A stretch of DNA of 64,000 nt from Xestospongia muta (taxonomy: Eukaryota; Porifera; Demospongiae; Haplosclerida; Petrosiidae). The translations under genes and the position numbers were made by a program. Location of the stretch: positions 21,582,245-21,646,244 of the forward strand of contig OY848917.1 in NCBI GenBank assembly GCA_963693285.1, given 5' to 3'. Every line of letters starts with the position of its first letter. Position 1 is the first letter of the stretch. This document shows, one piece after another, positions 1-11,030 of this stretch. The notes under the pieces were generated by a model. The model worked only from the letters and a program-made list of their open reading frames with translations. It was not told the origin of the DNA and made no database searches.

Positions 1-162
1 GGTGGAGCTGGTAACAGTGCCGGTATCAGTGTGAATTTGAGGAGGAGTTTGGTAAGAGAGGAACTGGTGGAAGAGGATTCAATATTGTGGCAGGTTCAAA
101 TTAAGAAGACAGGGACAGTGGTTAAAAATAATGAGACGACAATATTACCAATTTTTTTATAA
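1..162 (+). CDS. possible 3'-terminal exon fragment, unknown protein
   Basis: Frame 1 is open from the window edge to a TAA at 160-162, about 53 codons, beginning Gly/Ser-rich and turning charged (it contains LVREELVEED). No family is recognised. The base composition is richer in G than the AT-rich DNA that follows, which is the only other support. It could be the last exon of a gene lying off the left edge or a chance open frame; it does not match the N-terminal part expected for the Argonaute fragment downstream. Confidence 0.2.
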   Translation, partial: GGAGNSAGISVNLRRSLVREELVEEDSILWQVQIKKTGTVVKNNETTILPIFL

Positions 163-1038
163 ATGGTTAGTAGCTAGTTGACTAGTTAATAACTTACTTG
201 ATATTTACCCAATTTGTACTAACAATTAAATCATTATATTTGTAGTTGACATAAGTTACTATGACAACACTATCAATGTGTCATCTGTAATTGTATATAT
301 TCATGTACCTAATGTTGTTTTTTTGTTCATGAACATGTACCATTAATTATTGTTATTCTACTGGTTCTTCCTATTTAGTAAATCTTGTGTAGTGACTGTA
401 TTATATTGTATTATATTGTATTATATATACCTATGATTGAATGAATGAATACCAAAATATTGTTTATTGATTAACTTTTTTTCTTTCCTTATGTAAATAT
501 AATACCACAGTCACAGCTAGTACAATAATTTTATATGTTTCTAATGTGGACTATAATTACTACATAATCATAATTGAATATGGACTTATTAGAGGATAGT
601 TCATAATATTGACTCTGTTACTTGTCATGTGAGTAGAAATCAACCTAACACTAATTAGAAAATTCTTATTCATTATCATCAGTTATAGTGTGTACACTTC
701 TCTAATGTTATTCTTCAAAATGTCAACATCATATCACACTCTATTGCTTTACTATCATAAGTGGATGTATTCACTTTTAATACATCTTCTATAGTAGTAA
801 CTTGCAGAATAGATATTGCACTGTACAATGTTATATATTAATTTCTTTGATTAATAATATTAAGGTATACATTAATAGAATTTTTATAAACCTCATATAA
901 TGTATAATTGATAATAGATATCTCTATCAGCTTTTTTATGTTTTGTATTATATCATCACCTGTACCTGATTAATTCTATTTACCTTTTCAGTATTAAACA
1001 AGATGTACTTCATGTGATGAATAATACTTTAAATACAG
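163..1038. other. AT-rich spacer with no recognised gene
   Basis: Very AT-rich sequence with short direct repeats (tattatattg near 400-425 and a tgaa run near 439). No open frame with family resemblance was found. It may be the intron upstream of the Argonaute-like exon at 1039, but the exon that should precede it could not be found. Confidence 0.4.
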
Positions 1039-1993
1039 ATTGGTAAATGTGACAATGTGCCTGCTGGAACTGTAGTTGATACAAACATTACTAATCCTGT
1101 GAACTGTGACTTCTTACTGGTTACCCATATTGGTATTAAGGTATATTATTATTACTCCCAATGTTATTAGTTTAATATGATAAACCCATACAGTATACAT
1201 ATTAAGGTTGCTATTTTCATCAACATAAAATAATGATACACTCCTGATTATATATTTCATCACATTAAATTGATTATATACTCTCCATTATTGTTTTAAG
1301 ATATCATCTAAAAAGTTAATGCATACATTCAGTAAACATGTGATCAAAATGACATCTTTTAAACATGTGATACACACTTAAATGTTAGAAAATAGAAGAG
1401 AATATTAGCACTTCTTATAACATTCATATCTAACAATTCACTACCTACACTCTTCACATGTCCCCAAACTTATGCACATGCCATTCAGTAATGACACAAT
1501 AAGTATGACATGACATTCTTTACATCACATTCTAAACTACTAGTTTAGTGCACACTACAACACTTTGGTCCTATATTTTGAAAGACTGACCAATTCTTAT
1601 ATGTTTTTTTGATACAAATTGTTCTTGTAAATATAAGAAACTTTGGGATGATAATGATATGTCTCTGGATGTATTGAGATCTTGTCATATCAATGTTGTC
1701 ATGTTTATTCTAGAAGCCTACACAATGATTCAATTCATGCTCCATCTTGCTATGCACACCATAGTCCTTTGAAAGCTCAACAATGTCTTGATCAACTTTT
1801 ACAGAGGTATAGTCTGTATATAATGTTTAGTTGTTGTTGTTATTGTTCTAGTGAGTCAGAAAGCATTGCAAGTGAATTGTCTTTTACCAGTCAACTTCTT
1901 CAGAAGACAGGGAAGCAGCTGGTTGACCTAATGAAAAGAAAAATACAATTTTGTGGCTATCACAATCATCATTGTGGATTATATTCACACTAA
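1039..1993 (+). pseudogene. Argonaute/Piwi-family C-terminal fragment (PIWI domain), broken
   Basis: Three exon-like blocks resemble the end of a PIWI domain. Block A (1039-1140) follows an AG acceptor and ends at a GT donor. It reads VPAGTVVDTNITNP and then a hydrophobic stretch ending in HIGIK, the usual PAGTxVD region of Argonautes. Block B (about 1611-1806) reads KLWDDNDMSLDVL and, in another frame, CCHVYSRS and APSCYAHH, the expected order. Block C (1852-1993) supplies the C-terminal tail and a TAA stop. Two defects stand out. Block B needs a one-base frameshift near 1680 to join its halves, and the T-tract before 1611 has no AG acceptor. PIWI domains slice or bind target RNA with guide RNA, but the N, PAZ, MID and most of the PIWI domain are absent here. 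I read it as a decayed partial copy; a sequencing error could explain the frameshift but not the missing acceptor. Confidence 0.72.
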
Positions 1994-2569
1994 TATGAAA
2001 TAAACATATAAACTTACATCTATTTTCCTGCATCTTGTCACTTTTTATGTTCTCTTAACTTCCTTTTAATGAAATGTGAATATATGTGTAACATGAGATC
2101 TGTATCACTTAATCCAATATTATGGCATAAAATTACATAAAGCTAGTTTTATTATCAGTTCTTTTAGTGTTGTATTAAAGAATTTGATTTGATTGGATAA
2201 TATTCTGATATGCATAAATAAAAGGCTCCAGAAGGTAGTGGAATAGATAGCATGTTTTTATACTGGCATGATGTAGAACAATTTTTTAATATACTATTAT
2301 ACAATAACACTTGCTTTGTATGTGTGTGTGTGTGTATGATATATCTTCAAGGTGAGGTTACAATTGTATCTACAGTCACAACTAGCTATAGACCTACATG
2401 TAATTTGTACATCACTAAATGTATGAGAGTGTAGTGACATATCAAATTCACATATTTGGTAAAACTTGCAATTTTGCTCAGGAGAGATATAATGGTAATT
2501 ATTGAGCTTATGACTGTCTAAATCAAAGTAATGTTGAATTCCACCATTGTAAATCATCTGTGGCATACT

Positions 2570-2905
2570 AGAGGTGATATTTAATGAATGGTACCGTTAA
2601 AGCCATATATTTAGCTATATTAACTGGTATTCCACATGTGCCATATTGAATACAGTAACTGATGACTTGAAGGAGAGTCCCAAACCAACAGGACCATAGA
2701 CTTAAGTTAATAGCTATCTCACCACCAATCTTTGTATCTGCTAACCAACCAAGAATAGGATATGCAAATGACAAGAAAATATTCTGAAGTGTAAGCATGG
2801 GACAACTAATAGAGAGTTGAAGGACACCAGGAAATGGAGCCTAACAAGAGTTCTCTTCAGGGTCAGCAAAGATTATATTGAAGCTAATTTCTCTAGTGAG
2901 ACCAG
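2570..2905 (-). pseudogene. MFS/POT-like transporter N-terminal fragment with internal stop
   Basis: On the minus strand the frame reads VVFAIAPGLTREISFNIIF, then about 30 residues with an in-frame TAG near 2840, then FAYPILGWLADTKIGGE and further hydrophobic residues. The GWLADxxxGx signature after a first membrane helix is typical of proton-coupled oligopeptide-type (SLC15/PTR-like) and related MFS carriers. Only the region of the first two or three helices survives. The fragment on the plus strand at 3743 is a paralogue of the same segment. The internal stop and missing body make it a pseudogene. Family assignment is by motif only. Confidence 0.5.
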
Positions 2906-3261
2906 GAGCAATGGCAAATACTACCAACAGTCTTTATAGTACAGATCAAACATGACTTAATATAGTAGGAATGCCTCAATGACATAAACTTGACTATATC
3001 AATTGAAATTCACTGGCTTCAGATTACTATTCATAGATAAACTTTAATCTATAACAATAAGTGCAGACATAGTAAATACTAATGGGTTGTAGTTCAAACA
3101 CTGCAACATCCATAGAGTTAACTACAAAAGAGTACATTCATATGAGAATGAAGTATTGTATTAGTGCTACAAATAAATTATAAACAAACATGTTTACATA
3201 TATTTATATATCAATAGACTATTATGTTAGGTGTTTCAAACATACATTCCTTTTCATAATA

Positions 3262-3509
3262 TATGTGACCTAATTTACAATAAGGGACCACTTCTGGCAA
3301 AACATTTATGACCTGACTTGTGAAAAGGGACCACTGTTAAAAACCTCAATAATCAGTTTTGTATACATACAGTTGCTATATATGCAATTGCTATAGATTC
3401 ATGGTAACTGTATGTGTACAAAAGGTGTATTAACAGTGGTTCCTTTTCACAAATCAGGTCACAAATGTTTTGACAGATGTGGTCCCTTATTGCAAATCAG
3501 GTCATATAC
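3262..3509. repeat. foldback (inverted-repeat) element
   Basis: Two arms of roughly 85-95 bases pair as imperfect inverse complements around a central loop of about 70 bases. The left arm contains acaataagggaccac and gtgaaaagggaccactgtta; the right arm contains their complements (tggtcccttattgc, taacagtggttccttttcac). It codes for nothing. The shape is that of a foldback MITE. It lies between two transporter fragments in opposite orientation and may have helped create that arrangement. Confidence 0.75.
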
Positions 3510-3742
3510 TATGTCATTTTCATGATTAACATCAAATTTGAATTGTAAATAATTTGTCTGTATTGAAAACACTTCAACATAATACGATAGACAGCAAGAA
3601 ATAACACAAGCTTCTTTAGACCAAAACTAATTGTTTACACTACTACAACCTTTCAGTGCATTCATAGGTAGTCAATGGTAACAATGAAAGTATATAAATG
3701 TAGTATAATACACTATAGCTGTAGTATGAACTAAATGTCAAA

Positions 3743-4302
3743 ATGTCTGCCAAATCAATAAAGTTATTTACTAACTATTGTAGGGAAGTAAAGGCAAAAA
3801 GACTCAACATTCCAGCCTTTCTGTTAGTTATTTATGATATTGGAGTTGGCCTCAGTATTGAAATTAGTGACAATATTATTTTTGGGATGCTGACTAATCC
3901 TGAAAAGCCATCTTGTTGGGTGCCATTTCCTGAAGTAGGTTTCATATGGCTATCTTGTCCCAACTATTCAAAATGTTTTCTTATCTTTTATTTACCCTTT
4001 TCTTGGTTGACTAGCTGACACACAAAATGGTCTATCAAGTTCTCAAGTATGCTGGAAAACCAAACATTTAGTAAATAGAAGTGCATTTACATACTGGGAT
4101 AACAAAACACCAGTCCAATTGACTTAGGTAAGCAGAAATATGGTGGGTCTTTTACTGAGGAAGAAGTAGAGGATACAAAAACATTTTGGAGAATAGTTAC
4201 TGTACTATTGTCAACATTTGATATATTTATACTGTCTCCTTGGTATAAAATGATCAACAGGACAGGAGGAAAAGGAGATGGAGATCATTACCTCCAGAGG
4301 TC
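3743..4302 (+). pseudogene. MFS/POT-like transporter remnant with frameshifts and internal deletion
   Basis: The first part reads AFLLVIYDIG, GLSIEISDNIIFG, PFPEVGFIWLSCPNYSKC and FSWL, paralogous to the minus-strand fragment at 2570-2905. A frameshift near 4012 leads to ADTQNG and then VNRSAFTYW. A second near 4122 leads to IDLGKQKYGGSFTEEEVEDT and a hydrophobic helix ending WYKM. In the full family these segments are separated by several membrane helices, so a large internal deletion is implied as well as two frameshifts. No functional carrier can be made from it. Family call is from motifs (GWLAD-like, KYGGxFTxEEVED) recalled for this group. Confidence 0.55.
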
Positions 4303-4559
4303 AGTACATTCATGCCTTTTTTCTCTGACACAGTAGATTTGCTCATTCTACCTTTTTAATTCTTTTTCTATGACAAATCTATCAAGTCCATCATGTACAT
4401 TATTATTATAGTTTACATGTCTGTAATATATTTCCTATATCATTACATAGAACAGGATTCACTTTGACATATGTCCATATGTGTAATTTCAAGAATATTT
4501 GTTGAATCAGAATAAAGTCAAAAAGTAAACAAAATCAAAGTGCAAATAAAGTCCACAGT
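4303..4559. other. 3' flank of the ankyrin-ZU5-death gene, no gene seen
   Basis: AT-rich sequence between the transporter remnant and the stop codon of the minus-strand ankyrin gene. It should hold the 3' untranslated region of that gene, but no clear minus-strand AATAAA was pinned down. Confidence 0.3.
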
Positions 4560-7500
4560 CTATTTTCTTTTTTTGTATATAAAATAGGCCAAAAGAGCAA
4601 CAACAATGACTCCAAGCATGAACATAGACCAGCTATCATCCTTTTCTAATAAGTAAAAAAGAATATAACTCGTGCACATGTCCAGATAATATACTTAAAA
4701 TCAGAATTATAAGAAACATATCAGACATCAGTGTGTATAGCACTAGTTATATTAAAATGAGGAAATGTTTAATATGAGATACCAAATTCTTGGAGATTAC
4801 AAATGGAAATGGAGTAGGAAATTGTGTAGCTTATTATATATATTACATGTGTACTTTAAATACTCTAACAAACCTGTTTTTTTCCATGCTATGCTTCTCT
4901 AATGTTACTGAGGTGGTTTCTAAAGTGTTGATTCTGTAATAACATTTTTATGTACGTACATATACAAACCTTCATTGTTAGAGATGACTTCAGTATTCAT
5001 ATCGTCATCTGAAGTGCATGGACCTAATGTTTATAGGTTACTAATGATGCATTTGTACTGAAACAAACCTATTTCTTCCACACTAAGTTTCTCAGACGTT
5101 ATGGAGGTGGTTTCTAAAGGGTTGATTCTGAAATAACACTTTTATGTACATATATATACAAACCTTCTTTGTAAGAAGTAACTTCAGGATTCTTGTTGAC
5201 ATTTGAAGTACATGGAACTAATGTTTATAGGTTACTAATGATACATTGTTCTGAAACAAACCTATTTCTTCCACACTAAGCTTCTCAGACATTATGGAGG
5301 TGGTTTCTAAAGTGTTGATTCTGTAATAACATTTTTATGTACATAGATATACAAACCTTCTTTGTTAAAGGTAATTTCAGGATTCATATTGACATTTGAA
5401 GTACATGGAACTAATGTTTGTAGGTTACAAATGGTGCATTTGTACTGAAACAAACCTGTTTCTTCCACACGAAGCTTCTCAGATGTTACGAAAGTGGTTT
5501 CTAAAGGGTTGATTCTGTAATAACATTTTTATGTACATATATATACAAACCTTCATTGTTAGAGGTGACTTCAGGATTCTTTTTATCATCTGAAATGGCT
5601 GTATCAAATTTTTAACATCTTGTTAAACTTCAGATAATAAATTTACCTTCTATTGTCTTAGTAGGCTCCTTTGAAGGTGAAGTGGTAGTAATGATAGGGG
5701 CATCTACAGTAAATAACAAACATACAAACAAGTCATTTCCTTATTTAACATTATAGCTATATAGTTATACCTTTTGTCATTGTAGGCTTTTGTTGAACTT
5801 GATGTGGAGAATTAAAGGTGGTTATCAATTGATCTATAGAGTAACACAGCACAGGTCATTAATATAATTTTTCAAACTTTACCAGAAGAGAGATATTCAT
5901 TCCTGATATCAGGTCTTCCTAAGAATTGATATATCTTCTCAAGCACTACTTTGTGTTCTACAGGTGGCTCCTTCACAACAGTGATGATCATTCTCCAAGA
6001 CACTTCACAGGTTCTCTTATCTATCCAAAGTTGAAGGACTTCTGAGAGTTTTCTGGTATCATCATATGCCACATTGTGTTGAGCAGACATAATATGACCA
6101 TAACGCACAGCAAGTTGTTCACCAATAGTACTCCACATGTACTTAATTTCATGAAGTAATGTCATCAGGTGATTTTTCTGAGGCTCTTTACCTAATAATC
6201 ATAAATATGATGAATCAATGACAAAATAAACCATTAACTTGCACTTTGTATAACTCACATAATAATTCATCAGATATTCCTAATGGATATGATGAGTACA
6301 TATGGATAGAAGGAGAACTACTAGTAGAAGTAGGCTTACCTGTGGCAGTAGTAGGAGTAGTGGTCGAAGTAGGCATGTTGGTAGAAGGAATGGTGGTGGA
6401 AGTAGTGCTGGTAGAGTGAGCTATAGTAACAAAAGGAGCACACATCTCTATATATTACTTCAGTATTTTGGAAAAGCTTAGGCAATATTTTATATGACAT
6501 TATATTAAAACATGAGTATATTCTATCTTTAATGTCGCTCACTTGATGTCTCCTGTATTTGTTGCAATTCATAAGAAGCAATTACCAAACTCATCTTTTC
6601 ATTTATTCCATTAAAATTCAGTTCTAAGTCAGTGAGTTCCTTCTTATCTATAAGAGAGACTTTAAATTTTAAGTAAGGTAGTACAGCACTGTCTGGTCGA
6701 CATTGATCAATGAGTTTCCTAGAAACCTTAAACAATACAAATTTAACTTAGCGACATCAACTAAGACTTTACTTGAAATGGATTCATCATTGGCTTAATG
6801 TCATAACACTCATTAGCAATTGTAACTTCGTTAATGTCAGGATCAAAAATAGTAACTGGATCTATCCTTTTCCAGTTTTCAAAACGTTTCTCTGTATTCA
6901 CTCTCTAACATAGACAAAGAACATGTATACAGTTGTAATATAGTATTGTAATTCTCTTTTTGTTATGTTTGCATACCTCAAGAAAAGGTCCAAGATTTTT
7001 TGTGATTACTGCTTGTATTTCCCAACAAAACTTAGTCATCTCGTTGAAAAAGACCGTCATTACGTAACTGCAAGATGGTTGTCGAAATAGAACACTATTT
7101 CTTTCTTTAATGACAATAGCAACAAAAGAGGAATCAGAGATTCCTACAACACCAGAATTGTCGTAAGGTCTGAACACTTGGCTTGATTCAGTTGGTAGAA
7201 GCTCAAACTTGTAAGGTGGTGGTCCTTTTGCTCTGACAAAGGCTAACTGTTGGCTTTCCTCTTGTGATCTTAGCTCAACATTATGTTGAAGATGAAGCTC
7301 AATAGGTCTGGAGAAATTTCCTGTTGTTTCAATCTTGTAGAAACAGCTAACCACCTCAACATCAGGAGGGAGGATGATCTCTGAATCCTCTGGTACAGCT
7401 ACTTTGACTTCAGTTTTGACTTCTTGCCCTTCTTGCACTGATGATGGTGGAATGACAAACTTGACTCCATACTCTGGTTTCTCAAAAACCTGCTCTTCAT

Positions 7501-10500
7501 TGAGGTATTCAATATTCCATTCAGACACATCTTCCAAAACTAAATGATAACAATTCAAACAAGTATGAGTACTACATAGTTGTTGTTTAATATCTCACCT
7601 CGTTTTGGATTGTACTCAGAGAAAAGACTAGCAATTTCATCCTTCCTTGTGTCTTGACATTCATCTAATGGAATGTTACCCTCATTATTCTTAATAGTCA
7701 TATCTGCTCCTCGAGATAGCAAGGATTGTATAACATTTATATGACCTTCTTCACAGGCAATATGCAATGCAGTATTACCATCCTGTGTTAAAGTAGATTA
7801 TGAAGAAAAGACATCATATACTACTGACCTTGTCACAAATATTAGGATCTGCATTATATTGCAGGAGTAACTGGACTATCTCAGTGTAACCTTCACTTGA
7901 AGCTCTATGTATAGCTGTCCATTGATCCTAGAAAATTAATTTTTATTGGTCACACTGACTATTACAACATAAAAATCAGCAATGCCTTATAGTTAACATT
8001 AACATCAGAAACAATTATTAACTCACACTATACACTATATATCTCTAAACATATCACTATACTATATAGTACATACAACAAGAAAAAGACTGAAGTGCAG
8101 AACTCTCTCCACAATTTCTGTAGTGATGTTAGTTTGTTTGCAATTCTCATGCTACCACTACATAATGACTTACTGAAAACCTTGAATATAATAGGCTAAA
8201 GATTTATTTGCCTTATGCAAATAATCCAAGTCGTTGATTATGTTAAAACTATAGGCATGGCAAATACCAATTCAAATTGATGTAGTAAATAAGGACACAT
8301 GAAACAATAATTATATTTTAGTCTTCTAGAAGACACCTTGAAACAGAATAACTTATTGAATAATCCACGCAAGAATGCAGAGTGTAGATGAAACAGGGAT
8401 GCATTAGATGTGAAATCTCCTAATATATTAAGAGAAAAAGCTAGGTGTTACTGGGTTTTAATAGAACATCTGGGAAAACAGGCTGGGTTACTGTTGTAGC
8501 TTATGAAAATGTAGCTGGAATATTTCCATGAATGGTGATAGTTGATGCTAAAACCTTAACCAAATGTAGGCAGCAAATGAGATTTGGGGACTAAATATGA
8601 ATTGAGTGAAAATGGGTAGATAACAGCTAAATTACTAATCACTGAAGATTGTCTTGAATATGTAGTTCCCTAATGATCTTCATTCCTTTAGCTCAATGTA
8701 TATAGTACACACTACCAAACAAAAGTTATTAAACAACTTGCTAGAGACAAGAGGTAAAAATACTTTTGTCTACCTCCACACTTGAAACACCAGCTCAACC
8801 TCTAGATTGTTACTAAATTTTCATTGGAGCAGTCTGTTATGACTTGAAACAGGGAGAGGGGCTAGCTACACTAAACTACCAGATACTTGCTTGTTACCTG
8901 ATGTCAAATGAAACATTGACTCAGATGACAAATAAGGACTTGAATCTATCTTTTGTGAAAGAATTTGTTGATTTATAAAGGAAACATGAGCTACGATAGA
9001 AGGACTACTATTGTCACCTTGATTATCAGGTGAAGATAAGATATATAGGGCTCATTGTTCTATACATCATTGTCATCACTAAATGAATTTAATTCTTTAT
9101 ATGATATTCTTCTATCATACTCATTCTCATCAAGTATTGATATCATATAATCTGACATCAATATTATTAATAACTTTTTTCCTCATAACTCCTAAAAAGT
9201 TATTGTCAAAAAACTAAACACATGGTAGTCTCAAGAAAATGTAAGTCCTTTCTATCTTCTCTACTCCATCTCATCCTAAACTCATTTGTAATTGATTGTG
9301 TTTTACTCATATAAGTATCTTGGTGTTTCATCTCTAGTAATCTCTTTTGGTCTCCTCACATTGCATCTGTATGTTCCAAGTCATGCAGGATTCTCAGTTC
9401 TGCAATATTATAAATTCACCTCTCCATCATATATAACTAAACTGTACATTTCTTTTGCTTCTCTAGACTTATCCTTATAGTCATTACTTTGGTACCCAAA
9501 ATCTGATATTGAAAGTCTTGAAAGCATCCAAACATATGCATAAAAATACTCTAACTGACACATAGATTATGACAACAACTTTTAAATCTGATCCTCTTAT
9601 CAAATCGTTAAGCTACTTATAAATCAGTTTCCTCTTTAATTTGTGAATGGTCTCCTGTTTTCTGCATGACATTCTATCTCTCCAACCAGGGCACTATTAC
9701 CCTAATATTGTTTTGGTTCCCTACTTTTGATCTTCTGCTGCCATCCACTCATTCATTCCCTTCACTTGTTCTATTGGAAGTCTCTGTCTTGTGACCTTAT
9801 AACATGTCATTCATTATCATCACTTAAAATGATGTCAAAGCATCACTTGAACCATTCATAGTAACTTAATTTCTGTGTACTATATCTACTCTCATTTTTA
9901 TCCCACGATAACCAACATCATCTCTGTCAGACAATTATTGCATCTCCAAACTACAGGTCTATAACAGTCTGTACAACAAAAAAGGTCAGCTTTTTAATTG
10001 GGGACTTGTTAATAATAGCAAGAAGCATACCAGTTACAGAAATATACCAGTGTTATAATTATTATGAGCTTTAAATACTCTCTAGTTTTATAACCAGATG
10101 AATTCTCATCACTGTCGCAAAACCTACAAATAATCTCACATATCTATTTAGTAGCCAGTGAGATACAAATTCAAGCAGTCTACATGACAATTGCTGTCTT
10201 ATGTATGTACATAACAATTCTATTTTAAACAATTTAAAATGAGCTAAACAAATGATGCTTCAATTCATGTCCATCACTGCTATTTTGGTGTGTGCATCTG
10301 AATTGATAATTCAAAAATTTATGAAAAAGTGATGTCTATACATTTGATGGTGTCCAATAAGAATAGGTAGAAAAACTGCTTAACACACATGTTAAAAAAA
10401 CAAACAACACTTTTTCAAATATTCTAATAAAGTCTTTACATCCTCTTCTACTTCCGATGTTCGTCATATTTGGCATATTCTTAAAAGACAATTTTCGACC

Positions 10501-10707
10501 TTTATTATGATAGTAAAACAACCAATATTTTTCTTTAAGGAGAATAATTTACAATTTATCTTCAGTTATACTGACTTTCAAACATAACATGTACACATGA
10601 ACACTTACTTTGTTGAAAAGATCTAGATTGGCTCCTTTCTGTGTTAAAATAAAAACAACATCTTTGTGTCCATTCTCTGCTGCTAACATGACTGCGGTTG
10701 ATCCACC
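4560..10707 (-). CDS. ankyrin-ZU5-UPA-like-death domain protein with C-terminal membrane anchor (5' end missing)
   Basis: Spliced minus-strand gene. Exons read: 10609-10707, 7829-7927 and 7599-7782 (ankyrin repeats; the first two are 33 codons in phase 0), 6977-7539 (ZU5, with YGVKFVIPPSSVQEG), 6773-6904 and 6543-6726 (UPA-like), 6340-6420 (Thr/Ser linker), 6259-6279 (21-base micro-exon), 5883-6191 (death domain, with MWSTIGEQLAVRYG), 5771-5833, 5647-5703, 5551-5589, a ladder of 45- and 54-base exons down to 4970, and 4560-4645. The last exon codes a hydrophobic helix (MLGVIVVALLAYFIY), KKRK and a stop, so the protein should be tail-anchored with its domains in the cytosol. The spliced length without the defective micro-exon 4874-4919 is 2214 bases, an exact multiple of three. 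ZU5-UPA-death order is known from UNC5 and PIDD-type proteins and suggests a death-domain adaptor. No first exon with a start codon was found upstream of 10707. Confidence 0.8.
4874..5589 (-). repeat. tandemly duplicated pair of symmetric micro-exons
   Basis: A unit of about 190 bases occurs roughly four times. Each holds a 54-base exon (4970-5023, 5164-5217, 5357-5410; a 39-base version at 5551-5589) and a 45-base exon (4874-4919, 5069-5113, 5262-5306, 5456-5500), all in phase 1-1, so copies add or drop out without shifting the frame. The 45-base exons code ETTSITSEKLSVEEI-like peptides and start after ctttag; an upstream cag acceptor would read into a stop. The 4874-4919 copy has one extra base in an A run (46 bases) and would break the frame if included. 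The repeats lengthen the acidic Ser/Thr stalk between death domain and membrane anchor. Confidence 0.8.
7928..10608. other. 2.7-kb intron of the ankyrin-ZU5-death gene
   Basis: It lies between two ankyrin exons. It holds a decayed LINE relic (9218-9800) and, from about 9995, sequence paralogous to the intron at 57.66 kb. No further ankyrin exon was recognised in it. Confidence 0.6.
9218..9800 (+). mobile_element. decayed LINE reverse transcriptase C-terminal relic
   Basis: With small frame shifts, the plus strand reads MVVSRKCKSFLSS, SYKYLGVSS, ITKLYISFA and DIESLESIQTYA. That is the order found at the end of CR1/Jockey-type LINE reverse transcriptases (KLMVVSRK, YKYLGV, LYxSLVRPxLEY, ENVQ). 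Further on, QPGHYYPNIVLVPYF recalls the usual C-terminal segment. Several stops and shifts are present, so it is dead. It sits in an intron, antisense to the host gene. The clade is uncertain. Confidence 0.6.
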
Positions 10708-10940
10708 CTAAATATATATTATTAATTAAAACATTAATAGGAATCATAACATCAGTATATTACCTATACCAACACTTAGATGTATCAGTAGTTCAGTACA
10801 CTAGTAACACTAGTATCATTAAAAACTAAGACAACATTATATATAGTCAAACAAAATATGAGTCAAATCACTCTCAATAATTAGACATTATAAACACAAA
10901 TTTGAAACTTCACACTAGTTTTGTGAATATAATAAAATTA
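9995..10940. repeat. segment paralogous to 57.66-58.55 kb (intron plus ankyrin exon)
   Basis: Matching landmarks in the same order: atagcaagaagcataccag, tctacatgacaattg, cttatgtatgt, then the ankyrin exon itself (10609-10707 versus 58218-58316) and its flanks. The exon differs at a few codons (GGSTAVMLAAENGH here, VGCTPVMLAARNGH there). This ties the two ankyrin/death genes together by segmental duplication. Confidence 0.75.
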
Positions 10941-11030
10941 TTTTCCGGTAGCATAGAGAATGTGCGAGCATTCCTTATGAAACCAATCACTCACACCTTT
11001 TCTGAAAAGGTTACTAACAAACATTTACTC

